Source of the DNA: Patescibacteria group bacterium
Lineage (GTDB): Bacteria; Patescibacteriota; Microgenomatia; UBA1406; GWC2-37-13
Direction: 5' to 3'
Assembly (NCBI GenBank): GCA_025057905.1
Contig: JANWUX010000001.1
Location: 208,155-272,154, forward strand
DNA length: 64,000 nucleotides
Shown: positions 36,032 through 46,125 of the stretch, one piece after another
Numbering within the stretch: position 1 is the first letter of the stretch
Layout: every line of letters starts with the position of its first letter
Program-made: the position numbers and the translations under genes
The notes under the pieces: model-generated
The model's input: only the letters and a program-made list of their open reading frames with translations
The model's database searches: none
What the model was told of the DNA's origin: nothing

Positions 36032-37306
36032 ATGGTTGAAAAGACTGGTCAAAGACAATTTTTTGATCTTTTCATCATCTTCATTTTTTCATTGTTGGTT
36101 ATTTTCTTTCGTTTTCCCTTAGTTCCAAAAAATCTTGCCTTTGATGAGGTTGAGTTTGCCAGACTAGCTCTTTCTCTAGAAAACCAACCTTACACTCCCT
36201 ACTCATCTCTGGCTACTGGCCACTCAACTCTTTATTTTTACCTTATTTTCTTTTCCATAAAAATTTTTGGAATTAACAACTTTGCCCTTCGTCTACCTTC
36301 AGCTATTTCGGGAGTAGTTGCTGTGTTTGTCTTTTATTTTCTAGTTAGAAAAACAAAGTTCAAGTTTCCTTTGATCGTAACTTTGCTTTTTCTTACCTCT
36401 CGGTGGTTTTTTAATTTTTCTCGGTTTGCCTTTGAGGCAAGCTTTCTTTTAATGTTGGAGCTTATTTCTCTTAATTTTCTTCTTAAAGGAATTGCTGAAG
36501 GATTAATTTATCTTGCTGGAGCTGGTTTCTTTAGTGGTCTTGCTTTTAATTCCTACACACCAGGACGAATTTTTTTTCTTTTACCTCTCTTTGTTCTTCT
36601 TTACCAAAAAAAAGCGAAGAAACTCTCTGGAAGGGCTTTTTCTTTAGGTTTACTGCTTTTTCTTCTTCCTTTTTTGATAACGAGCGCACCATTAGCAAGC
36701 TATCTTTTAGAACACCCAGACGAACGAGTCAATCAACTTTTTTTTTGGAAAAATGAGGAACTCACTCTTCAGGAAAAGATCACAGATACAATTACCAACG
36801 TAAAGTCTTTGTTTTTAATGTTTTTTTGGCAAGGTGATCTAAACGGACGGCACAATTATCCAGGCAAACCAGCTCTTAATCCTTTTTTGGCAATCTTATT
36901 TTTCTTTGGGGTAATAATAGCTTTGAGAATAGTGAAGAAAAGAAGAGAAACCGACAAAAAACTTTTTTCGTTAATTTTTCTGGTCTATCTTTTTTTGTCT
37001 CTTTTTCCTTCACTGGCAGTTTATTCCTGGGAAAATCCAAACATGCTTCGAACATACACGGCTTTACCCTCAGTTTTTTTCTTTATCGGTCTTAGCTTGG
37101 AAACAATTCTGGAGAAACTTAAAAACCCAAAAGAAATTACTTTGAAAGCCGCATATCCAACAATAATTCTTTTCTTAATTCTTTCTTCTTTTTATGAAAT
37201 CAGAACTTACTATAAGTATCAGATCATTGTTTTTAATGACGCTTTTGATGTTAGAGAACCACTTGAGAAAATAATGACGAGAGAAAAAAACAATGAAGAT
37301 CAATAA
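36032..37306 (+). CDS. GT-C glycosyltransferase, 'DE' type (ArnT/PMT-like)
   Basis: The 424-residue product has about ten spans. The first external loop has NLAFDEVEFARLALSLENQPYTPYSSLATGHSTLYFY, with the acidic pair in the standard PMT_2 place. ALRLPSAISGVVAVFVFYFL follows, a hallmark of the ArnT-like group. The last 35 residues are polar. It overlaps the following gene by 14 bases. Confidence 0.78.
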   Translation: MVEKTGQRQFFDLFIIFIFSLLVIFFRFPLVPKNLAFDEVEFARLALSLENQPYTPYSSLATGHSTLYFYLIFFSIKIFGINNFALRLPSAISGVVAVFVFYFLVRKTKFKFPLIVTLLFLTSRWFFNFSRFAFEASFLLMLELISLNFLLKGIAEGLIYLAGAGFFSGLAFNSYTPGRIFFLLPLFVLLYQKKAKKLSGRAFSLGLLLFLLPFLITSAPLASYLLEHPDERVNQLFFWKNEELTLQEKITDTITNVKSLFLMFFWQGDLNGRHNYPGKPALNPFLAILFFFGVIIALRIVKKRRETDKKLFSLIFLVYLFLSLFPSLAVYSWENPNMLRTYTALPSVFFFIGLSLETILEKLKNPKEITLKAAYPTIILFLILSSFYEIRTYYKYQIIVFNDAFDVREPLEKIMTREKNNEDQ

Positions 37307-38690
37307 AAAATTAATCAGTTTTTTATTCCTTTTTTTAATTAGTTTTTTTCTTCGAGTTTACCGAATTGATCATTATATTTCATTTCATCAAGATCAAGTC
37401 CGAGATCTCTTTTTCATAAAAAATCATTTTCAAGAAAAAACGATTCCTCTTCTAGGGCCGAAAGCGTCTGTTGGCGATTTTTTTTTACCACCATTTTGGT
37501 ATTACTTGATGAGTTTATCTTATCTGATATCACCTTCACCTCTATCTCCAGCTTTATTAGTGGCGACTATCAACAGTTTTGTCCCGCCAATTTTTTTTCT
37601 TTTTTTAGGAAGATTTTTTTCTAAGAGAATAAGCTTTCTCTCAGGTCTTCTTCTGGCAGTGTCACCACTAGCAATTGATTATTCCCGCTTTGCTTGGAAC
37701 CCAAATCCAATTCCTCTTTTCTCCCTGTTAACCTTTTACTGTCTATATGAGATTCTTTTTTGCCAAAGTTCACCGAAAAAAAAAGAGATTATTTTTTTTA
37801 TTTTTGGAACAATTTCTGCTAACCTCACTTTTCAACTTCATTATCAAGGGACAATCATTTTTCTATTTTTCTTCCTTATTCTCTTAATCAAAAAAAAATT
37901 TGATTTAATAAAAATCTTCGTTTACTTGACGATTAATTTTTTATTAATTCTTCCATTGATTATCTACGAGATAACAAATCAATTTTCAAACATTAAAGGA
38001 GTAATTAGCTTCTTTAGTGCCTCTCAGAGAACAAATTTTGAGTTTTTTGGTTTACCTTTTTATCTTCGTTTTTTACTCAACGATTTTTCTAAGTTCATTT
38101 CTGAACTTATTTTCTTCAAAAATCACTCTCTTGGTTATCTTGGATTAGTTTTTTTTACTGCAGGATTGGTTTCCTTTTGTTTTCGCTGGCTTTCACTAAC
38201 TCCTCAAGAAAGATTATTGGTTGTATTTTTAATTTTTTCGTTGTTTTTTCTTTTTATTTACAAAAACTCTCTCATCAATTTTTACTTACTTTTCCTGATT
38301 CCCTCGATGGTTGCCTTTCTTTCTCTGTATTTTCTAAAAATCAGTAAAAAGTTGTTTCCTCTTTTAATGCTGGTTTTGATTATTATCAATCTTTTTCACT
38401 CTCCCGCTTTTGGTCCCTATGACAATACTTATCTTTGGCTAGTTAATGTCGCTAAAACAATCTCGTCAACTCAAGATTATTGTCTTGAATACGATCTTTT
38501 TGAGGAAACTTTCCTTGAGGATAAACTTCGTTATCTTTTTTTAATTCAAAAAAATGAAGAAAGTCCATCTCGTTGCCGGAACAAATTCTATATCTGCCAT
38601 CGGGAAAAATGCCAATTAAAAAAGTATTCTCAGATTAAAAAAATTCCTTTCTCGCAGACCGACTATGTTCAGGTTTTTAAAGTTAATTAA
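37293..38690 (+). CDS. GT-C glycosyltransferase, 'DQxRD' type
   Basis: The 465-residue polytopic protein has FFLRVYRIDHYISFHQDQVRDLFFIKNH in the first loop and LLGPKASVGDFFLPPFWYYL next, closely matching the layout of the 33743 and 47806 products. A C-terminal external domain carries four cysteines (CRNKFYICHREKC plus an earlier Cys) that may form disulfides. It probably arose by duplication within the island. Confidence 0.74.
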   Translation: MKINKKLISFLFLFLISFFLRVYRIDHYISFHQDQVRDLFFIKNHFQEKTIPLLGPKASVGDFFLPPFWYYLMSLSYLISPSPLSPALLVATINSFVPPIFFLFLGRFFSKRISFLSGLLLAVSPLAIDYSRFAWNPNPIPLFSLLTFYCLYEILFCQSSPKKKEIIFFIFGTISANLTFQLHYQGTIIFLFFFLILLIKKKFDLIKIFVYLTINFLLILPLIIYEITNQFSNIKGVISFFSASQRTNFEFFGLPFYLRFLLNDFSKFISELIFFKNHSLGYLGLVFFTAGLVSFCFRWLSLTPQERLLVVFLIFSLFFLFIYKNSLINFYLLFLIPSMVAFLSLYFLKISKKLFPLLMLVLIIINLFHSPAFGPYDNTYLWLVNVAKTISSTQDYCLEYDLFEETFLEDKLRYLFLIQKNEESPSRCRNKFYICHREKCQLKKYSQIKKIPFSQTDYVQVFKVN

Positions 38691-38804
38691 TTCGCTTAAA
38701 TTCGGTAATCTATAAAAAAACAATTTTGAGACTTTTTCCTGATCTCCAAATTTCTTATGAAGATTTTAAATTCGGCAACATCTTCTGCTAAAATCTAATG
38801 AAAA

Positions 38805-40343
38805 ATGTTTGATATTTTTAAAATCACACGCTTTCTCCTGCAAAATTTCTCCGCGAAAGACTGGGTGGTAATTTTTCTTGTAATTATCGCTTTTTTTATT
38901 TCGAGACTTCTCTTTCTTGATAAATTTCCAATTTTTTCCGATGAGGGGATTTATATCAAATGGGCAAAAACCGCATGGCAAGACGCCAGCTTGCGGTTTA
39001 TTTCCCTAACTGATGGCCGTCAGCCTCTTCAAACATGGGCGACTATTCCGTTTTTAAAACTCTTTCCTGAAAACTCACTATTGGCAGGCCGTTTATTTGC
39101 CGTTTTTTCTGGACTAACAGCTCTGGTTGGGATTTTTTTTCTCAGTTATTATCTCTTTGGAAAAAAAACAGCTTTAATTTCTTCACTATTGTATGTTTTA
39201 ACACCATTATTTTTATTCTTTGATCGAATAGCTCTAGTTGACTCCCTTGTCAATAGTGCTTTTGTCTGGATAACCTTCCTTTCTCTTATTCTAGCCAAGA
39301 CTCTTCGTCTCGACATCGCTCTTATTCTAGGTTTAGTCACCGGTCTTTTTCTCTTGGCCAAATCTTCGGTATTTCTTTTTTTGATCCCTTTGTTTATTAG
39401 CGGTATTATTTTTTTTGATAACAAAAAAAATCTCCCTCAAAGACTAATCAATTTTTTTATCTTAACCATTCTCTCCTTAGTGATTGCTTTGGCTGTTTAT
39501 AATGTTCAACGACTTTCTCCCTACCTTCATTATGTCAGTGAAAAAAACAAAACCTTTATTCTGACTGTGGAAGAATGGGTCAAAAACCCTTTTCAGGTTT
39601 TCTGGCATAACTTTCGGTACATTCCTTATTATGTCGCTCACTCGTTAGGTTACGCTTCTTTTAGCTTCGGACTTTTTGGTTTGATAATTTTGTTTAGAAA
39701 AAAAACTCTTCTGGCTGCCTATCTTCTTTTTTCTTTGATAATGATCTATTTACTAATGTCTTTTTTTATGAAGATTTTGTCAACAAGATACGTGATTTTC
39801 TATGGCTCAGTTTTTATAATTCTAACAGGATACTTTCTTTCTTTATGGTTGAAAAGAGTCACTAAGAAAAAAATTGTCTTTCTAATAACCTGTTATATCT
39901 TTACTTTTTATTTTTCATACACGATTATTATTGACTTTAAAAATATTCCCTTTGCCCCCTTTCCCCACCCGTCTGTTGATCGAGGTCAGTACATCGAAGG
40001 TTGGCCAGCAGGGTGGGGAATAAGAGAATTTATCGAACAAGCAAGAAAAAAAGCCAAGGAAAAACAAGTAATCATTATTGCCGAAGGAAATTTTGGAATG
40101 GCTGGTGATGTTTTAGAAGCTCATCTTAAACCAAGTGATCGAATCAAGATTAAATCTTACTGGCCAATTAAAGAAGAAAATTTAAAAGAAAATCAACCAC
40201 TTCTCATTAATTCACATGTCTATGTTTTTTTTGCTCATCGAGAAACTTTTCCAGATTATTGGCCAATTAAGTTAGTAAGAACTATCGAAAAACCAAGCAA
40301 TCGCTCACGCTTTTATATTTTCGAGTTAACTAACAAAAGGTGA
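38805..40343 (+). CDS. GT-C glycosyltransferase, 'DE' type
   Basis: The 512-residue product has spans at about 20-38 and many after 80. The first loop reads FPIFSDEGIYIKWAKTAWQDASLRFISLTDGRQPLQTW, the D-E motif in position. ENSLLAGRLFAVFSGLTALVG follows as in PMT_2. The C-terminal external part has GWPAGWGIREFIEQARKKAKEKQV and a Rossmann-like AEGNFGMAGD stretch. It is the most complete 'DE' type member here. It is separated from the previous gene by 114 bases. Confidence 0.78.
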   Translation: MFDIFKITRFLLQNFSAKDWVVIFLVIIAFFISRLLFLDKFPIFSDEGIYIKWAKTAWQDASLRFISLTDGRQPLQTWATIPFLKLFPENSLLAGRLFAVFSGLTALVGIFFLSYYLFGKKTALISSLLYVLTPLFLFFDRIALVDSLVNSAFVWITFLSLILAKTLRLDIALILGLVTGLFLLAKSSVFLFLIPLFISGIIFFDNKKNLPQRLINFFILTILSLVIALAVYNVQRLSPYLHYVSEKNKTFILTVEEWVKNPFQVFWHNFRYIPYYVAHSLGYASFSFGLFGLIILFRKKTLLAAYLLFSLIMIYLLMSFFMKILSTRYVIFYGSVFIILTGYFLSLWLKRVTKKKIVFLITCYIFTFYFSYTIIIDFKNIPFAPFPHPSVDRGQYIEGWPAGWGIREFIEQARKKAKEKQVIIIAEGNFGMAGDVLEAHLKPSDRIKIKSYWPIKEENLKENQPLLINSHVYVFFAHRETFPDYWPIKLVRTIEKPSNRSRFYIFELTNKR

Positions 40344-41240
40344 AAGAATTTTTCATTATCCTGACAATTTCTTTTGTCTGTCGATTAATTTTTTTGTTAT
40401 TTGGCATAGATTCCATTGCTCACGATGAAGCTGATGCCTTTTTAAATAGTTATTTTTTTGCCAAAATTTGGGTTTATGAAAAGAATTTTAAGCAATAAGA
40501 TTACTGTCATTATTACTTATATAATCAGTCATTTTTTTTTCTCTATTAATACAATTATCGTTTTCTTGAAAGATGATCCTCATCCAATTTATGGAACCAA
40601 CTTATTTGGGCTTTTCTATCTCTGGCAATTGATCACCTTTGTCATTGGAGTAATTTATCTTCTCAAGATTCCTCACCTCAAAATATTAATCCCTTTTCTT
40701 CTTATAATAACCTTTGGCTCCATTCCTACGGCAATCTCGGTTCTTGAACCAACAACCGCTCTCAGATCATTTCCAATTATTTTTCCATTCTCCTTAATCA
40801 TTGCTAACAGGCTTTATCAATTAAGAAATTTTCTAAGAAAAAAAACAAATCAACAATATTTCAACATTCTCCTGGTTTTTCTATTTATTTTCTCTTTCTT
40901 TCAGTTTTTCATTTTCTTTCAAACACGAATAAAAATCTTGTCAAATGAACAGTGGCATCGAGGAGAAAAAAGATTATTTGAAAAAATAATCCAGGAAAAA
41001 AATGAGAAAGAAAAAATATATATAGTCAACAACGAACCAAGGAAAACTTTCATATTGTCTACCTTTTATAATTTAAAAAATCCCTCCTTAGTCAAAGAAA
41101 AACTTAAAAAACGAGACTTTACCCACGAAAATTTAATTTTCACCAATGAAAAAATTTCTTCTCTTAAAAGAGAGATTCTCATTAAAAGATATACACAAGA
41201 CATTGAAAAACTGATAAATGAAAAAAAAACTCACCAGTGA
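40340..41240 (+). pseudogene. GT-C glycosyltransferase with internal deletion and frameshift
   Basis: A GTG at 40340 opens a 52-codon frame with a first span and the GT-C acidic loop AHDEADAFLNSYFFAK, then stops at 40498. From about 40476 a second frame (to 41240) reads only the C-terminal half of a GT-C protein: several spans (VIITYIISHFFFSINTIIVFL, LWQLITFVIGVIYLL) and a polar tail. Together they are about 300 residues, against 450-560 for intact relatives, so 150-200 residues of the middle are missing. The C-terminal frame could still be translated from the ATG at 40476. Confidence 0.7.
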
Positions 41241-41296
41241 AAATTTTCTTTTATCAGAAAATCGAAGCGTTGTCCTTTATTGAGTTGTTCTAGAAA

Positions 41297-42982
41297 ATGA
41301 AATTTTTCATTCTTCTTATTTCGATTGCTTCAATTGTCTTTTTTTTGGGAAAGTCACTTCTTCCCTTTAATGACTTTTTTTTTGACTTCCACGACGAAAC
41401 TCAGCCAGCGCGAATTCAAGAGTTTGTCTTAAATTTGAAAAATCTAAATCTTCCGCCAAGAATCGCTCCAAATTTTTCTTTCAACCTGGGTTATCCAGTT
41501 TTTACCTATTATGCCCCCTCCTCATATTGGCTGACCTCTTTTTTTCATTTGATTGGTTTTTCAATCATTGATTCCTTAAAAATTTCATTTCTTCTTGCGC
41601 TCTTAATGAGTTTTTTCTCAATGACGAAACTTATGTCTTTGTTTTTTAATTTTTGGGCTTCTGCTTTTGTTGGTTTACTTTATGCCTCTTCGCCTTGGTT
41701 AGCCGTTGAGATCTTCGTTCGTGGCAACTTAGCTGAACTCTGGTTTATTGCGGTTTTACCACTCTCTATTTATTTTCTAATCAAGAATAGCCAAGAATCA
41801 AATCGTCAGGTATTTTTTTTTACCTGTCTGGCTTTTGTCTTTATTCTCTCTGTTCATAACATTCTTTCCCTGATTTTTTTTCCATTTTTAGTAATTTTCA
41901 TCCTTGTTAATAAACATCGAGAACGAAACCTCAAGGCTCTAGGTATGTCTTTATTGGTTAATAGTTATTTTTACCTGCCGGCGTTTTTTCAGCTTAACTT
42001 GATTAACACAGCCAATCTTCTTTCTTACTCCAATTATTTAGATCACTTTCTTTGCCTTTGGCAGCTCTGGACGGCTCCTTATTGGGGATATGGCGGGTCA
42101 AACCATGGTTGTCAGGATGGAATGTCATTTATGATCGGCAAACCCCAGATCTTGCTTGGAAGCGCTGGTCTGTTGTTTTTTCTGTTGAATCTCAGAAAGT
42201 TCAATCAAATTCTAATTAGGAATTTTCTGGTCATTTTAAATTTGCTTTTACTGTCGATTTTTTTTGTCAGTTATCTTTCCTTCTCCTTTTCGAAAATTTT
42301 TTTTAACTTTTTTAATTTTTTTCAGTTCCCCTGGCGATGGTTAAGCTTCGCAGTTTTTGGTTTGGTTAGTTTTTCAGGTTTTCTTTCTAATTGCTTTCCA
42401 AAAAAAAGACCGATTCAGCTTGGTATTATTTTGTTCTTTGTTGGCCTTGGGATCACCGTTTATAATAGCAAATTTTTCACCAAGACTCCCATCTCAATAG
42501 ACAGATTCAATCAGAATTTTTTATCTTCAGATTATGTTGAAAAAAGAGTTGTTTATAAAATCGCAGATTATCTTCCTTGGTCGGTCAATTATCAGACTTG
42601 GCTTCAACACGAACCAAAAAAAAATCAGACCTACTTGGTCGATCAATCACTTGAAGATAAGCTTCCAGCCAAGACTAAGAATAATCTTTTAATCAAAAAA
42701 AATGAACCTTTCGAAAGAGAGTTTGAAATCAAAAAAGTAATCGAAAACAAGGTTATTATTAATATCCACTATCTGCCTCATTGGAAGATTTTTATCAATG
42801 GCAAAGAATTTTTTCCAGAAAAACTTGACCTCCTTGGTCGACCAGAGATCAAGATTAATCAACCATCTCACATTCTAATAAAATATCAGCAAACTCCGGT
42901 AGAAAAAGTCGCCAATTTCGTCAGTCTTTTGACGTTGATTTGGCTTGGGTTAACTTTCTTTAAATCCTTTTCAAGAAGATAA
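41297..42982 (+). CDS. large membrane protein of the PTPS-related/YfhO-like GT-C group
   Basis: The 561-residue product has over ten spans. The first loop FDFHDETQPARIQEFVLNLKN carries the acidic motif, and RIAPNFSFNLGYPVFTYYAPSSYW matches the '6-pyruvoyl-tetrahydropterin synthase-related' membrane domain often found in these genomes. The C-terminal beta-rich domain (YLPHWKIFINGKEFFPEKLDLLGRPEIKI, then a last span) is that of YfhO-type proteins. The name PTPS-related is historical and does not mean pterin synthesis. A role in glycan transfer is inferred. Confidence 0.7.
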   Translation: MKFFILLISIASIVFFLGKSLLPFNDFFFDFHDETQPARIQEFVLNLKNLNLPPRIAPNFSFNLGYPVFTYYAPSSYWLTSFFHLIGFSIIDSLKISFLLALLMSFFSMTKLMSLFFNFWASAFVGLLYASSPWLAVEIFVRGNLAELWFIAVLPLSIYFLIKNSQESNRQVFFFTCLAFVFILSVHNILSLIFFPFLVIFILVNKHRERNLKALGMSLLVNSYFYLPAFFQLNLINTANLLSYSNYLDHFLCLWQLWTAPYWGYGGSNHGCQDGMSFMIGKPQILLGSAGLLFFLLNLRKFNQILIRNFLVILNLLLLSIFFVSYLSFSFSKIFFNFFNFFQFPWRWLSFAVFGLVSFSGFLSNCFPKKRPIQLGIILFFVGLGITVYNSKFFTKTPISIDRFNQNFLSSDYVEKRVVYKIADYLPWSVNYQTWLQHEPKKNQTYLVDQSLEDKLPAKTKNNLLIKKNEPFEREFEIKKVIENKVIINIHYLPHWKIFINGKEFFPEKLDLLGRPEIKINQPSHILIKYQQTPVEKVANFVSLLTLIWLGLTFFKSFSRR

Positions 42983-42984
42983 TC

Positions 42985-44421
42985 GTGGACAAAATAAAAA
43001 AAAAGACCATCATCTCCGGCCTCTCGCTTTTTTTCAATAGCGGCTACGCCGCGATTCTTAGTTTCTTTGCTAATTTGATCTTAACAATCATTGTCTCACC
43101 AAAAATTTTTGGCGTCTATTTCACTGTTTTGTCAATAATCTCAATCTTTAATTACTTCTCTGATGTTGGTCTGGCCGCATCCTTAGTTCAGAGAAAAAAT
43201 CTCAACAAAAAAATGGTGGCGACTGTCTTTACTTTTCAGCAATTATTTGTTGCTCTTTTAGTCAGTCTTGGTTTTTTGTTGACGCCAATTGTTGTTAATT
43301 TTTATCAACTTGAAAAATCGGGTAAGTATTTGTACTGGTCACTATTGGTCTCATTCTTTTTTTCCTCACTAAAGACTATTCCATCAGTTTTTCTTGAAAG
43401 AAAAATTGAATTCCAAAAGATTACTTTCGTTCAAGTTGTTGAAAACACTTTTTTTTATATGATAGTGATAATTCTTGCTATTTGGGATCTTGATCTTTAT
43501 AGTTTTACTTTTGGAGTCCTCGGTAGAAGTCTAATTGGCTTGGTGATTATCTATTCTCTTTCACCGTGGCCCCCCTCTATCCAAATTGATCTGACTGTCC
43601 TTAAAGAGCTCCTTAAATTTGGTTTGCCTTTTCAAGGGAGCTCTGTCTTGGCTCTAATCAAAGATGAAGTGATGACTTTATATCTTGGAAAAACAATAGG
43701 TTTTGAATCACTTGGCTACCTAGGCTGGGCAAAAAAATGGGCTGAGTCACCGATAAGAATAGTCATGGACTCATTTTCTCGACTGTTGTTTCCACTCTTC
43801 TCAAAATTTCAAAATGATAAAAATAAAATGAGAAAAATCATTGAAAGAGCTGTGTTTTACCAAAATCTTATAGTTATTCCAGCTATTGCTCTTTTAGTTG
43901 TTGTTATGCCTGGCATTGTAGAGTTAATTCCTCGTTATCAGAAATGGCAACCAGCTCTGGGATATTTTTATCTTTTCTCTCTCTCAGCTTTTTTTTCTTC
44001 TTTTTCAACACCATTTATTAACCTTATGAATAGTCTAGGCAGAGTTGATCTTTCTTTAAGGTTCATGGTCGGCTGGACTTTGGCGACGTGGTTTCTTGTT
44101 CCAATTCTCGTTTCCTTATTTGGGCCAGCTGGTTTTCCCTTGACTATCCTTTTTCTATCTTCTTCTTTCATTGTCGTGATTGCCGCTTCCAAAAGATTAG
44201 TTGAGTTCAATTTCTTGAAAAATACTCTTCCTTTTTTTATCTCAGCCGGGGCAATCCTTTTTGGCACTTCTTTTAGTTTTTTTCAAATTGACCATCTTGC
44301 TTTGGAAACTTTCCTTAAGGTTTTTTTCGGTATAATTGGCTATGTTGTTATTCTAAGATTTTTCTTCAAGATAAGCCTTTATCAACTTGTCAAAGAGTTA
44401 TGGAGGGATTATCAGCGGTAA
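42985..44421 (+). CDS. oligosaccharide flippase (Wzx-like, MOP superfamily)
   Basis: The 478-residue protein has 12-14 spans and the Polysaccharide_synt pattern: ISGLSLFFNSGYAAILSFFANL near the start, FNYFSDVGLAASLVQRKNL near residue 55, FGLPFQGSSVLALIKDEVMTLYLGKTIG near 215, and APIRIVMDSF-like ESPIRIVMDSFSRLLFPLFSK near 255. It would flip lipid-linked oligosaccharides to the outside. It starts with GTG two bases after the previous stop, and overlaps the next gene by 22 bases. It is the only flippase in the island. Confidence 0.88.
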   Translation: MDKIKKKTIISGLSLFFNSGYAAILSFFANLILTIIVSPKIFGVYFTVLSIISIFNYFSDVGLAASLVQRKNLNKKMVATVFTFQQLFVALLVSLGFLLTPIVVNFYQLEKSGKYLYWSLLVSFFFSSLKTIPSVFLERKIEFQKITFVQVVENTFFYMIVIILAIWDLDLYSFTFGVLGRSLIGLVIIYSLSPWPPSIQIDLTVLKELLKFGLPFQGSSVLALIKDEVMTLYLGKTIGFESLGYLGWAKKWAESPIRIVMDSFSRLLFPLFSKFQNDKNKMRKIIERAVFYQNLIVIPAIALLVVVMPGIVELIPRYQKWQPALGYFYLFSLSAFFSSFSTPFINLMNSLGRVDLSLRFMVGWTLATWFLVPILVSLFGPAGFPLTILFLSSSFIVVIAASKRLVEFNFLKNTLPFFISAGAILFGTSFSFFQIDHLALETFLKVFFGIIGYVVILRFFFKISLYQLVKELWRDYQR

Positions 44422-45290
44422 TTGCGGTCAAGGGGTGGTCGAAATTCTCTCAACAAAGCCTTCAATCAGTTTGTGACCTAGTCAAAGAGATCATTATTCT
44501 TGACCTTGGTTTACCAGCTAATGTTGAAAAAGATCTCAAAAAAAAACCCAAGACAAAAATCGTCAAGGTAATTAAATCAATTCCCTACATAGAACTAATC
44601 CGGGAAGAGTCAAAAAAATATGTTAAAACTGAGTATGTTTTCTTTCTCGATCCTGATGAGATTGTTCCACCAACCCTCAAAAAAATAATCAAGGAGAATT
44701 ACCTCAAATATGACTTTATCAAGATTCCAAGAAAAAATTTAATTTTCGGTAAGTGGATAAAGCACTCCCGGTGGTGGCCTGATTATCAAATAAGAGTTTT
44801 TAAGAAGAACAAAGTTTTTTGGCCAAAAAAACTTCATCAACAACCTCAAACCCAAGGAAAATCTCTAACTGTAAAACCGCAGGAAAAATTTGCTTTGATT
44901 CATCATAACTATCAAGATCTTGATCAGTATTTTGAAAAAGCTCTTCGCTATGCCAAAAGTCAGGCTGAGGAATATAAAAAAACAAAAACTTTTCCAAGTT
45001 TTCAAAAAACTGTTAATGACTCAATTAGAGAGTTTGTCAGCCGGTATTATGTCTTCAAAGGTTACAAGGATAAAGAAAGAGGCTTTATCTTGGCCTTTTT
45101 ACAGTTGATGTATTATTTTCTTGTCTACTTCTTTTATTTGGAAAAGAAAAATTTTCAAGTGTCCGAGTCAATCTCACCAGAGAAGTTTTTTAGTCAGGGA
45201 CTTTACCACTCATTATTTTGGAAAGAAAACAAAACACTTAAAGAGAGATTCCTGCTCAAGGTTCTTAGAGTAGCTAAACCTCAAGATTGA
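44400..45290 (+). CDS. GT2 glycosyltransferase, WaaE-like
   Basis: The 296-residue product starts LSAVIAVKGWSKFSQQSLQSV and keeps YVFFLDPDEIVPPTL (DxD equivalent), then KIPRKNLIFGKWIKHSRWWPDYQIRVFKKNKVFW. The RWWPDYQIRxF signature is that of the WaaE/KdtX branch. Its C-terminal part holds a hydrophobic stretch (LAFLQLMYYFLVYFFYL) that likely docks on the membrane. A close paralogue is at 50363. Confidence 0.85.
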   Translation: MEGLSAVIAVKGWSKFSQQSLQSVCDLVKEIIILDLGLPANVEKDLKKKPKTKIVKVIKSIPYIELIREESKKYVKTEYVFFLDPDEIVPPTLKKIIKENYLKYDFIKIPRKNLIFGKWIKHSRWWPDYQIRVFKKNKVFWPKKLHQQPQTQGKSLTVKPQEKFALIHHNYQDLDQYFEKALRYAKSQAEEYKKTKTFPSFQKTVNDSIREFVSRYYVFKGYKDKERGFILAFLQLMYYFLVYFFYLEKKNFQVSESISPEKFFSQGLYHSLFWKENKTLKERFLLKVLRVAKPQD

Positions 45291-45291
45291 G

Positions 45292-46125
45292 ATGATCGGC
45301 TTGATAACAGCAAACTATAATCAATACGAGCAGACAAGAGCGTTTTTAGATTCCTTAACTCAGGTAACTGACTGTTCAAATCTCTACCTTTATTTAGCAG
45401 ATGTCTCATCAAAAAAACAAGAAATCCATGTCTCTGACTATCCCTTTAAAATCAAAATAGCTACTTTGCCCAATAAAGGATATGCCTTTGTCATCAACGA
45501 AGGAATTCGATTTTTTTTAAACCAAGGACTGATTCAGTTTTGTGCGATCAACAATGACATTTATTTTAAAAAAAACTTCGCTCAAGAAGCTGCAACCGGC
45601 TTTAAAATCGCCGATATCTTTGGTGGAAAAATATACTATGCTCCTGGATTTGAGTATCATAAAAATCGGTATCGCCTAGAAGACCGAGGAAAAGTAATCT
45701 GGTATGCAGGAGGAAAAATTGACTGGAGAAATGTTCTTTGCCTTCATCGAGGTGTTGATGAGATAGACCTCGGACAGTACGATCGCTTTGAAAAAACCGA
45801 TTTTATCACTGGCTGTCTGATTTTTTTTAATAAGAAAGTCATTGATAAGGTTGGCTATTGGAGAGAAGAATATTTTCTTTACTTTGAAGATGCTGATTTT
45901 TGTGAAAGAGCCAAGAAAGCTGGCTTTACCCTATACTACAATCCAAAAATTGTCATTTATCACCAAGTTTCCCAGTCAACTCAAGGATCAGGTTCAGAAT
46001 TTCAACGACATTATCAAGAAAGAAATCGCCTTATATTTGGCTTAAAGTATGCTCCTTTTCGAACAAAAATTCACCTGATCAAAAATTGTGTTTTTAATAA
46101 ATTTAATAATCTCTTCAAGAAATGA
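45292..46125 (+). CDS. GT2 glycosyltransferase, rhamnosyltransferase-like
   Basis: The 277-residue enzyme has IGLITANYNQYEQTRAFLDSL, NKGYAFVINEGIRFF, FCAINNDIYF (DxD-like), a mid region TGCLIFFNKKVIDKVGYW, and YFLYFEDADFCERAKKAGFTLYYNPKIVIYHQVSQSTQG. This matches the WbbL/rhamnosyl type GT2 pattern. It begins one base after the stop of the previous gene and overlaps the next by 4 bases. Confidence 0.86.
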   Translation: MIGLITANYNQYEQTRAFLDSLTQVTDCSNLYLYLADVSSKKQEIHVSDYPFKIKIATLPNKGYAFVINEGIRFFLNQGLIQFCAINNDIYFKKNFAQEAATGFKIADIFGGKIYYAPGFEYHKNRYRLEDRGKVIWYAGGKIDWRNVLCLHRGVDEIDLGQYDRFEKTDFITGCLIFFNKKVIDKVGYWREEYFLYFEDADFCERAKKAGFTLYYNPKIVIYHQVSQSTQGSGSEFQRHYQERNRLIFGLKYAPFRTKIHLIKNCVFNKFNNLFKK

